From positions 6,503 through 16,218 of the forward strand of contig DBQZ01000094.1 of NCBI GenBank assembly GCA_002305435.1: a stretch of DNA of 9,716 bases, given 5' to 3'. The stretch's first letter is position 1. Each line of letters starts with the position of its first letter. Below, piece after piece: positions 1 to 6,565 of the stretch. The notes under the pieces are model-generated. The model did not search any database and was not told the origin of the DNA. It saw only the letters and a list, made by a program, of their open reading frames with translations. This stretch comes from Clostridiales bacterium UBA1381 (GTDB lineage Bacteria > Bacillota > Clostridia > UBA1381). A program made the position numbers and the translations under genes.

Positions 1-1542
1 CTGACATTGTATTTTGCCGGAGTGCAGGATGTGGAATACGCCAAGTATTATTCCTATGTAAGGAAAGGGCTGCTTTCAAAGGAACCTGAGGTTTATCTTA
101 AGAATCTCGAATACAAAATACAGAATCTGGAGATTGAAAGGGAGAAAAACCAGGACGACGCCAACCGCTCCTACGAATCTATGCAGAACTTCTACAGCGA
201 GTATAAGGAAGGTCAGAGAGTAAACCGTGCGTTTACTGATGGTACCGGCGTTGATGAAAGTAATGATCTGTGGACAAGAGAGACAGACTGGGAGACGGTT
301 ATCACCACATATGATGATATAATCACACGCTATATCGACAGCGGTACGGCGGCAGCTGATAATTATCATGATATATACTACTATACAAATCTTTTAAACG
401 ATTTTAAGAATGATAATGTTTCTCAGGAAGTCAAGGCGGAGTATATGGCAAAAGCTGACGGCCTGATAGGCAAGATTCATACAAAGCTTACAGAATACAT
501 CGACCTTGCAAACGAAACGATAAACGATTACAATAATTACCGCGGTACGCAGTATGTGTCGTTTATGTCGTCGGTGAGCACGAAACCGCAAATATCTCAG
601 TCGCTTGTAATTGCCTTTGCTACAGTTCTCGGTATATGTATAGGCTTGTTTATCGCTGTTGGTATCGAGCTGTTCAAGCGGATAAAAGAGCAGGCGGATA
701 TAGAAATGCGCCGCCGCAAGATGGAGCTTTTGGAAAAGGGCAGCCTGCCGGTGAATTTGGAAAATCTGCCGCCGCTTGATAAGGCGTTCTTTGAGGCTAT
801 TTACAACGATTTCGAGGAATTCAGGCTCTATTATCTGCCGATAGTAGACTCACACGGCAAATGGATAGGCGCTGAGGCTCTGGCACGCTGGGATTCCAAG
901 GAATTTGGAATGGTAATGCCTAACGACTTCATTTCCATTGCTGAGAAATACGGCATAATGGAGCTTTTGGGCAAGTGGATAATCAAGGAAGCCTGCACAA
1001 GATGCAGGATGTGGAACAAGGAGCTTTCTGAGGACTTCTTCGTTTCCGTAAACTTCCTGTTAAGCCAGGTGGCAAGCGAGATATTTATTGATAACATAAT
1101 CGACACTCTTACAGCGACACACGTAGATCCGGCTAATCTCGTTATTGAGCTGAGCCATGGGGCAGAGATAGCCGATATGGAATTGGCAGAGAAGAAGCTC
1201 AATGCAATAAAAGCTTTGCGTGTGAAGATAGCTATCGATAATTTCCGTGAGGAAAGGTCAAACATTGAAGCGCTGTATAAACTCCCGGTTGATATGGTTA
1301 AGATAGACAGAAGCTGCGTTATGAATATTGATAAGATAACAGCGCAGAATTTAATAAGCAATATTACAGATGTTGCTAAGATGTCGGATATAACCGTATG
1401 CGCCGAGGGTGTAGAAACAAAAGAACAGGAAAAGTTGCTCAAGGAAATGGGCGTGGAACTGTTTGAGGGCTACTTATATTCAAAACCCGTAACGCCCGAA
1501 CAGTTTGCAATAGACTTTGAAAATGCCGTAAAACCGGTATAA
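1..1542 (+). CDS. Wzz-like membrane protein fused to a degenerate EAL domain (5' partial)
   Basis: The reading frame is open through base 1, so the true start lies upstream; residues here are numbered from the codon at position 7. Residues 1-197 are hydrophilic, rich in Tyr, Asp and Asn, with coiled-coil-like stretches (about 30-70 and 145-178), and are probably extracytoplasmic. A Pro-containing lead-in (KPQISQ, 193-198) precedes one transmembrane helix (about 199-223), as in the C-terminal end of Wzz/chain-length-determinant proteins. A basic juxtamembrane segment (224-242) leads to an EAL domain (about 260-508). Kept EAL residues are E290 (EAL), N349, E381, D411, K432 and E467. Altered ones are YQPI to YLPI (L277), the second Glu of ExxE to H384, the second Asp of DDFGTG to N412 with loop 6 reading DNFREERSN, and the FQGY Gln to E487. 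Hydrolysis of c-di-GMP is therefore unlikely, but binding is possible. The EAL call is firm. The Wzz-like call rests on architecture and the neighbouring glycan genes. A first transmembrane helix would be expected upstream. Confidence 0.85.
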   Translation: MTLYFAGVQDVEYAKYYSYVRKGLLSKEPEVYLKNLEYKIQNLEIEREKNQDDANRSYESMQNFYSEYKEGQRVNRAFTDGTGVDESNDLWTRETDWETVITTYDDIITRYIDSGTAAADNYHDIYYYTNLLNDFKNDNVSQEVKAEYMAKADGLIGKIHTKLTEYIDLANETINDYNNYRGTQYVSFMSSVSTKPQISQSLVIAFATVLGICIGLFIAVGIELFKRIKEQADIEMRRRKMELLEKGSLPVNLENLPPLDKAFFEAIYNDFEEFRLYYLPIVDSHGKWIGAEALARWDSKEFGMVMPNDFISIAEKYGIMELLGKWIIKEACTRCRMWNKELSEDFFVSVNFLLSQVASEIFIDNIIDTLTATHVDPANLVIELSHGAEIADMELAEKKLNAIKALRVKIAIDNFREERSNIEALYKLPVDMVKIDRSCVMNIDKITAQNLISNITDVAKMSDITVCAEGVETKEQEKLLKEMGVELFEGYLYSKPVTPEQFAIDFENAVKPV

Positions 1543-1561
1543 GACGTTTTAAAGCTGTTTT

Positions 1562-1594
1562 TGCGGCTGCGGGAGAGATGTGCCCGCAGCCGCA
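1562..1594 (+). terminator. GC-rich intergenic hairpin, terminator-like but without U-tract
   Basis: A perfect stem pairs 1562-1573 (tgcggctgcggg) with 1583-1594 (cccgcagccgca) around a 9-base loop, 20 bases after the stop of the EAL fusion gene. Such a stem usually acts as an intrinsic terminator or as a 3'-end stabiliser. The bases that follow (taagaattt) are not a run of T, and the opposite strand has A rather than T after the stem, so efficient intrinsic termination is doubtful in either direction. It may attenuate transcription or protect the upstream mRNA, giving unequal expression of the two c-di-GMP genes. Confidence 0.55.
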
Positions 1595-1620
1595 TAAGAA
1601 TTTAAAAGGGGAATAGTATC

Positions 1621-1644
1621 GTCAGCAAAATGTTATATGCTGAC
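1621..1644 (+). promoter_or_regulatory. 6-bp inverted repeat just upstream of the GGDEF-EAL gene
   Basis: GTCAGC (1621-1626) and its exact reverse complement GCTGAC (1639-1644) are separated by 12 AT-rich bases. The repeat ends 11 bases before the Shine-Dalgarno sequence AAGGAGA (1656-1662) of the next gene. It could be a protein-binding site or a small leader hairpin. A 6-bp match can also arise by chance, and no convincing promoter was found around it. Confidence 0.3.
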
Positions 1645-1668
1645 AAGAAATAAAAAAGGAGAACATCT

Positions 1669-2952
1669 ATGCCGGATATATCATTTGATAAGCTGACGAT
1701 GGCGTATTCCCAAAGAGTATTTCGCGAACTGTGTGAGCATTTCAGCTGCAGGGACAGATTGCAGGCTGTCGTTATATTTGATATTGACAATATGAAGTTT
1801 TTAAATCAGCAGGGTTCACGCAAGGAAAGCGATGAGCTTATAAAGGGGCTTGCTATGAGGATAAGAAGATATGCGCCTCATCCGTCTGTTGTTGGGCGCA
1901 TTGAAGGGGATGCGTTTGGCGTGTTTTTGCAGGACCCCGGTACGGAAAAAGTTGTAACAGATTTTGTCAGTGATATGATAAACAATGAGCGGCGGTTTAT
2001 AGAGATAGGTGGGACGCAGCAGCTGTTTTCAATAAGCGCAGGTATAGCATTTTGCGATAGAGGTGAAAGCACAAGCAGTATGGATATGCTGTCCGGAGCG
2101 GAGCTGGCGCTTGAAAATGCCAAGGCAAATGGTAAAAACAGATACAGCATCCTTACCGAGAACAGCGGGCGTGATTATCAGAGAAAAATAACAATACGCA
2201 GTGAACTTAACCGGCGTATGGTAAACCATAATATACGGTATGAATACCAGCCGTTTTCAAGGCTTACCGATGGTAAAATAGTCGGGGTAGAGATATTGTC
2301 CCGGATAAAGAGCAGCCGTTACGGTATTATTATGCCGTCGGAGTTTTTAAATATCGCCCGTGGCAGCAACATGATGATAGAATTTGACAGGATAACGCTT
2401 GAGCACAGCTGCAAAAAAATAAGCGAATTTGACCGTGAGGGCTGTGATGGTATTTATATATCGGTAAACGTTTCGGGAGAGTATTTCTCGCTGCCGTCTT
2501 TTGCCGATGAAGTGACAGACCTTCTGAAAAAATATTCTGTTGAAAAAGGCAGGATAGCAATAGAGGTTACAGAGGAAAGCGTGGTAATGGCAAGGGATGC
2601 AGCAAATATATCACGCAGGCTTGCGGACTGGGGCGTAGAGCTGTATATGGACGATTTCGGCAGAGGTTTTTCAAACATGGTGCAGATGCAGAAAATACCG
2701 TTTGCTGCTCTAAAAATCGACAAATCACTTGTTGATAATATATATGGAAGCGGAAAGGTGCTTTTGAAAAAGAGTATAGATATGGCTAAGGACCTGGGAA
2801 TGAAGGTCATAGCCGAAGGTGTGGAAAACAAGGAGCAGTATGAACTGCTGAAAGATATGGGCTGCGATTTTGCTCAAGGCTTCTGGATAGGCAGGCCGAA
2901 AGTGTTTGAAGATATTGTACAGTATCTTAATGAGCGCAGCGGAAAGAGCTGA
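1669..2952 (+). CDS. GGDEF-EAL protein, probable c-di-GMP phosphodiesterase with a dead GGDEF domain
   Basis: A 427-residue cytosolic protein with no membrane segment or N-terminal sensor domain. The GGDEF fold starts almost at once (DKLTMAYSQRVF, residues 7-18), which together with the AAGGAGA ribosome site 6 bases upstream supports the ATG at 1669. The signature is EGDAF (79-83) instead of GGDEF: the catalytic acidic residue is Ala82, and no RxxD inhibitory site precedes it. Diguanylate cyclase activity is therefore not expected. The EAL domain (about 180-420) keeps the catalytic and metal set: E208 (EIL), N267, E299 and E302 (EVTE), D328-D329 (DDFGRGFSN), K349, E383 (AEGVE) and Q403 (AQGF). 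It should cut c-di-GMP to pGpG. By analogy with other GGDEF-EAL enzymes, the dead GGDEF domain may bind GTP and tune the EAL domain, but the EGDAF change makes that uncertain. It lies between the Wzz-like/EAL gene and glycan genes, which suggests local control of polysaccharide output. Confidence 0.93.
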   Translation: MPDISFDKLTMAYSQRVFRELCEHFSCRDRLQAVVIFDIDNMKFLNQQGSRKESDELIKGLAMRIRRYAPHPSVVGRIEGDAFGVFLQDPGTEKVVTDFVSDMINNERRFIEIGGTQQLFSISAGIAFCDRGESTSSMDMLSGAELALENAKANGKNRYSILTENSGRDYQRKITIRSELNRRMVNHNIRYEYQPFSRLTDGKIVGVEILSRIKSSRYGIIMPSEFLNIARGSNMMIEFDRITLEHSCKKISEFDREGCDGIYISVNVSGEYFSLPSFADEVTDLLKKYSVEKGRIAIEVTEESVVMARDAANISRRLADWGVELYMDDFGRGFSNMVQMQKIPFAALKIDKSLVDNIYGSGKVLLKKSIDMAKDLGMKVIAEGVENKEQYELLKDMGCDFAQGFWIGRPKVFEDIVQYLNERSGKS

Positions 2953-2963
2953 GAAATGCAAAG

Positions 2964-4007
2964 ATGAAAAAGGTTCTTTTAAAAATATATCCGGCGCATA
3001 ATTGGGGCGATGATATGTTTGCTTATATTGTTGCCAAGCGGTATCCGGAAATCAACTTTGAGATAAAGGTTTGGGGCGAGGTTAAAGGGTATGAAAGATT
3101 ATCCTCCTACTGCCCCAATATTACTATAAAGCCGTATGAGAGCTTGCCCGCACGCATATTTTCCAGACTGGGAATGGAAAGGGCAGAAATTGCCGCCGAC
3201 TGCGCAGGTTATGAGACGCTGATATGGGTAGGCGGATCGTTGTTTATAGAACCGGATAATTTTGATTACCGGGAACTGGAAAGGCTGCGGCATACAATAA
3301 AAATGTTCAGAAAAAGAGGGGCATATATACTTTGTGCGAATTTTGGACCGTACAGGACGGAGAAATATGTATCGCTGTGCCGGGAGATATTCGGATATTT
3401 TCGGGATGTTTGTTTTAGGGAAAAATACTCGTATGAGATGTTTTGCGATCTGCCATGCGTGAGGCAGGGGGTGGATATTGGGTTTTCGCTTAAAAGGAAA
3501 CGAAAGATAAAACCAAAAACGCTCGGCGTATCACTTATAAATCTTGATATACGGCCGGAGCTGGTAAAATATAAAGCGGATTACTTTGAATTTTTGAAAA
3601 AGCTGATAAATGATAACGAGGGTGAAACAACCCTGTTCTGCTTCTGCATACCTGAAGGGGAACGTAAGGCCGCAGATGAGTTGGCGCAGGAGATAGGCGG
3701 ACTGAAGATCAGGGAATATAGAGGCGATATAGAAGAGTTTTTAGATGATTGGCTGTCTATGGAAAGGGTAATAGCAACAAAATTTCACGCAATAGTGACG
3801 GCGGCAGCGAATGGGGTGGAATGTATCCCTATTATATACAGTAAAAAGACCGCCAATGTAATAAATGATATGGGACTATATAAAAACGCAGTACAAATAG
3901 GAAAGAATATGAAAACGGCAGGATATGAGGTGGCAGAACTGCCGGATGTAGATGCGGAGGAAGTATTCCGTGCTGTTGACGAAAGGCTGGGACGACATGG
4001 TTCTTGA
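2964..4007 (+). CDS. Polysaccharide pyruvyl transferase family protein
   Basis: A 347-residue soluble protein of the polysaccharide pyruvyltransferase family (CsaB/WcaK-like), which transfers enolpyruvate from phosphoenolpyruvate to a sugar as a ketal and so adds negative charge to surface glycans. Visible hallmarks are the N-terminal NWGDD (13-17) after the first beta strand, GGSLF (90-94), NFGPY (126-130), FREKYSYE (151-158), which fits the family's FR-x-S/E segment, and a C-terminal TKFHAIVTAAANG (272-284) with the conserved His275. Length is normal for the family. The ATG lies 11 bases after the stop of the GGDEF-EAL gene with only a weak Shine-Dalgarno sequence, so translation is probably coupled. 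Its 3' end overlaps the next gene by 11 bases. The acceptor sugar cannot be read from sequence. Some family members are not proven pyruvyltransferases, so the activity is inferred. Confidence 0.88.
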   Translation: MKKVLLKIYPAHNWGDDMFAYIVAKRYPEINFEIKVWGEVKGYERLSSYCPNITIKPYESLPARIFSRLGMERAEIAADCAGYETLIWVGGSLFIEPDNFDYRELERLRHTIKMFRKRGAYILCANFGPYRTEKYVSLCREIFGYFRDVCFREKYSYEMFCDLPCVRQGVDIGFSLKRKRKIKPKTLGVSLINLDIRPELVKYKADYFEFLKKLINDNEGETTLFCFCIPEGERKAADELAQEIGGLKIREYRGDIEEFLDDWLSMERVIATKFHAIVTAAANGVECIPIIYSKKTANVINDMGLYKNAVQIGKNMKTAGYEVAELPDVDAEEVFRAVDERLGRHGS

Positions 4008-5001
4008 GAAGATAAGCGTTATAGTGCCGGTATATAATGAAATAAATAATATCGAAAAATGCGTCAGCGGGCTTGTGGCACAGACGTATCCTGAAAAAGA
4101 GATTATCCTTGTTGATGACGGCTCGACGGACGGAAGCGGCGATTTGTGTGACAGGCTGGCAGAGGAATATTACGAGGTGCGTTCAGTAAGGAAAGAACGC
4201 TGTACAGGTGTGTCAGATACGCGCAATTGTGGTATAAAAGCTGCCGAAGGAGAGTTTTTGGTATTTGTCGATGCGGATGATGAGGTGGATGTTGAGCTGT
4301 TATATTTGCTGCGGGAAAATTATACGGACAATTCGATGACCGTCGGCAGTTTGCTGCAAAAGTATAGCGACGGACGGGAAATATGCCGGATGTGGTCTGA
4401 TACCGAGGAAGTAAGCTCGGTTCCGGCCTCAAAATTTATGCAGGTAAGCGAAAAGATAAGCGGTTTTTTTTCTCCAGTCTGTAAAATATTCCGCAAAGAT
4501 ATAATATGGAAAAATAAGATTCTTTTCGACCGTAGTTTTACAAATGGTGAGGACAGGCTTTTTGTGTTGGAATACCTCGTTCATACAAATAAGCTGAGAC
4601 TTGTAAACAAACCCCTTTATATCTACAATCTCCCCGCTCAAAGAAGGGCGAGATACAATGACAGCCGTCAATTTGATCAGCTTTTAGAAATGCACCGCAG
4701 CGCACTTGCAGCCTTGGGTGCAAGAAGAGATTATCCGATAGTCTTGTCGCAGATGGCAGAAATGTTCCTTGATAACCTGTGGGGAGTGGAGCTGTGCGAA
4801 CGCTCGTTTTCCCGAAAGCTTAAGGTTGTACGCAAACTGTTTAAAAGCAGGACATATAGGGAGATAAAGAAAGGACTTTATAAGCGGGCGCAACTGCCGC
4901 TTTATAAGGCGGCTATGCGCACGGGAAGTCCGTTTGCAGTAAGCTTGTATTTGCACATTGCCTGTAGGAGAGCGGAAAGGAAGAAAAGAAATGAAGCTTG
5001 A
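3997..5001 (+). CDS. Family 2 glycosyltransferase (GT-A fold)
   Basis: A 334-residue protein when started at the ATG at 3997, which is 11 bases inside the end of the pyruvyltransferase gene. The frame is open further upstream, but the GT2 fold starts exactly here (EKISVIVPVYNE, 4-15) and GAAAGG at 3981-3986 is a possible ribosome site. The family motifs are VDDGSTDGS (39-47, nucleotide binding), DTRNCGI (74-80), VDADDE (91-96, the DxD-type metal and sugar-nucleotide site) and NGEDRLF (183-189, carrying the likely catalytic acidic residues). The C-terminal 75 residues are strongly basic with amphipathic stretches, which suggests contact with the inner membrane face, where lipid-linked repeat units are built. 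Donor and acceptor sugars are unknown. The position between a pyruvyltransferase and a flippase fits a role in repeat-unit assembly. It ends with an 11-base overlap with the flippase gene. Confidence 0.93.
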   Translation: MVLEKISVIVPVYNEINNIEKCVSGLVAQTYPEKEIILVDDGSTDGSGDLCDRLAEEYYEVRSVRKERCTGVSDTRNCGIKAAEGEFLVFVDADDEVDVELLYLLRENYTDNSMTVGSLLQKYSDGREICRMWSDTEEVSSVPASKFMQVSEKISGFFSPVCKIFRKDIIWKNKILFDRSFTNGEDRLFVLEYLVHTNKLRLVNKPLYIYNLPAQRRARYNDSRQFDQLLEMHRSALAALGARRDYPIVLSQMAEMFLDNLWGVELCERSFSRKLKVVRKLFKSRTYREIKKGLYKRAQLPLYKAAMRTGSPFAVSLYLHIACRRAERKKRNEA

Positions 5002-6478
5002 CCAGCTCAAAGCCGGAGTTATATTGTCATACGTTACGATATTTATTTCAAGCGCTATTTCGGTGGTGTATACGCCGATCATGCTTCGTATACTGGGTCA
5101 GAGCGAGTATGGCGTATACAGCATAGCGGCGGCGACTGTATCATATCTGGGGCTTTTGAATTTCGGCTTTTCAACGGCTTATACACGTTATTTTGCCCGA
5201 GCGAGAGGCGATGCAAAAAAGGAAGCAGAGCTTAACGGTCTGTATCTTGTTATTTTTGCAGTTATCGGCGTTGTGGCATTAGTAGCGGGGTCGGTATTGG
5301 CGGAATGTTCTCAGCTGATTTTTGCACAGAACCTATCCCCGTCTGAGGTTTCCACAGCAAGAATACTTATTTATATACTGACGGTGCAGACGGCGCTTGG
5401 TTTTCCTATGAACCTATTTTTTTCCTACATAATGGTACACGAGCGGTATTTCGTTATGAAGGGGTTAAATGCCCTGCAAACATTGTTAAATCCGTTTGTG
5501 GTACTCCCGGTGTTGTTGTCCGGCGGAGGTTCTGTGGGCATGGTGACGATGTCGCTGCTGCTGACAGTTGTTGTTTGGGCGCTTAATATAGCGTACAGCT
5601 TTGGTAAACTGAAAATGAAGTTTGCCTTTTCGGGCATGAGTCGTGAAATGTTTCGTGATATAGGCACGTTTTCGGCATTCATTTTTTTAAATTCAATAAC
5701 CGATCAGATAAACTGGGGAGCGGATAAATATATTCTTGGTATAGTAAAGGGGGCAGAGGTGGTAGCCGTCTATTCGATAGGGGCGCAGTTTAACACATAC
5801 TATATGAATTTTTCTTATGCGGTATCAGGGGTATTTACCCCAAGGATAAACAGGCTTGTTGTCAGCGGCAGTTCGGAGGCGGAGCTGCTTTTCAGACGTG
5901 TCGGAAGGATACAGTTTATTGTATTATCGCTGATAATGAGCGGATTTGTATTATTCGGACGAGAATTTATCGCTTTGTGGGCGGGAGACGGATATGAACA
6001 GGCGTATCCTACGGCACTGTTTCTAATGCTTCCAATGACCATACCTATGGTACAGGCTGTTGGACTGGAGATTCAAAGGGCACGTAATATGCACAAATTT
6101 TACTCAATTGTATCAATTTGCATGGGTATTATAAATATTGGAATAAGCATACCGTTAAGCATGCGTTTTGGAGCCGCAGGCGCAGCGGCAGGTACCGGTA
6201 CGGCTATAGTTATAGTCAACGGCATACTTATAAACTGGTACTATAAATATCGTATGAAGCTTGATATAAAAGCATTCTGGATAGGAGTGCTGAAGTTGGC
6301 GCCGCCGCTTATACTGGCAGCTGCAGCGGGCATTGTTATGAAAATTCTCCTGCCTGGTGGAGGCTGGGGCGGACTTGCAGTAAAGTGCATGCTTTATATT
6401 GCAATATTTGCAGTTTTGATGTGGATTTTAGGAATGAACGACGAGGAAAAGCAGTATTTATTTAAAAAAAGACAGTAA
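4991..6478 (+). CDS. Wzx-like polysaccharide flippase (MOP superfamily)
   Basis: A 495-residue integral membrane protein with about 12-14 hydrophobic helices (roughly 8-32, 42-62, 84-105, 121-145, 160-178, 181-205, 222-236, 252-275, 306-325, 340-358, 368-390, 394-416, 430-451 and 463-481). The N-terminal helix followed by TPIMLRILGQSEYGVYS (28-44) is typical of the polysaccharide transporter branch of the MOP superfamily, as is NWGADKYILG (241-250). The expected role is flipping undecaprenyl-diphosphate-linked repeat units to the outer face of the membrane. The ATG at 4991 is preferred over the upstream TTG in frame because AAAGGA (4977-4982) sits 8 bases before it and the family N-terminus begins there. 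The gene overlaps the preceding glycosyltransferase by 11 bases. The C-terminus is a short charged tail (EEKQYLFKKRQ). Substrate specificity cannot be predicted. Confidence 0.93.
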   Translation: MKLDQLKAGVILSYVTIFISSAISVVYTPIMLRILGQSEYGVYSIAAATVSYLGLLNFGFSTAYTRYFARARGDAKKEAELNGLYLVIFAVIGVVALVAGSVLAECSQLIFAQNLSPSEVSTARILIYILTVQTALGFPMNLFFSYIMVHERYFVMKGLNALQTLLNPFVVLPVLLSGGGSVGMVTMSLLLTVVVWALNIAYSFGKLKMKFAFSGMSREMFRDIGTFSAFIFLNSITDQINWGADKYILGIVKGAEVVAVYSIGAQFNTYYMNFSYAVSGVFTPRINRLVVSGSSEAELLFRRVGRIQFIVLSLIMSGFVLFGREFIALWAGDGYEQAYPTALFLMLPMTIPMVQAVGLEIQRARNMHKFYSIVSICMGIINIGISIPLSMRFGAAGAAAGTGTAIVIVNGILINWYYKYRMKLDIKAFWIGVLKLAPPLILAAAAGIVMKILLPGGGWGGLAVKCMLYIAIFAVLMWILGMNDEEKQYLFKKRQ

Positions 6479-6494
6479 AATCAACAGCTTCTAC

Positions 6495-6523
6495 TTGCCT
6501 AAAAGGGAAAAATGTTGTATAAT
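6495..6523 (+). promoter_or_regulatory. Sigma-A-type promoter for the gtrB-like gene
   Basis: TTGCCT (6495-6500) and a perfect TATAAT (6518-6523) are separated by exactly 17 bases, and a second overlapping TATAAT lies at 6524-6529. The promoter is in the 87-base gap between the flippase and the gtrB-like gene, and transcription would begin around 6530, about 35 bases before the ATG. It suggests that the downstream genes can be expressed without the upstream glycan genes. No clear terminator is visible after the flippase, so read-through is also likely. Confidence 0.65.
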
Positions 6524-6553
6524 TATAATAAACTGTTAAAACAATTTAGATGC

Positions 6554-6560
6554 GGAGAGG
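6554..6560 (+). promoter_or_regulatory. Ribosome binding site deciding the gtrB-like start
   Basis: GGAGAGG lies 5 bases before the ATG at 6566. The upstream in-frame ATG at 6512 has no comparable site, lies inside the promoter and would add 18 non-conserved residues, so the start at 6566 is preferred. Confidence 0.75.
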
Positions 6561-6565
6561 AAACT

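Noticed and set aside
831..1442. Long minus-strand open frame (203 codons) opposite the EAL domain
   Set aside because: It mirrors a well-supported EAL domain, has no recognisable domain and its Ser/Ile-rich composition is typical of an antisense shadow.
1631..1639. Possible extended -10 (TGT-TATATG) in the gap before the GGDEF-EAL gene
   Set aside because: The match to TATAAT is poor, no -35 element lies at the right distance and it falls inside the loop of the inverted repeat.
1543..1668. c-di-GMP riboswitch in the leader of the GGDEF-EAL gene
   Set aside because: The gap is mostly taken up by the hairpin and the dyad, and I see no GEMM-type conserved core or tandem stems.
3952..3996. Upstream extension of the glycosyltransferase start
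   Set aside because: The added residues are not part of the GT2 fold, and the ATG at 3997 places the conserved first beta strand at the N-terminus.
4958..4990. TTG start for the flippase giving 11 extra residues
   Set aside because: The extra segment is highly charged and unlike the family N-terminus, and the ATG at 4991 has a good ribosome site.
6436..6500. Terminator after the flippase gene
   Set aside because: There is an A-rich stretch, but no stem of useful length followed by T residues.
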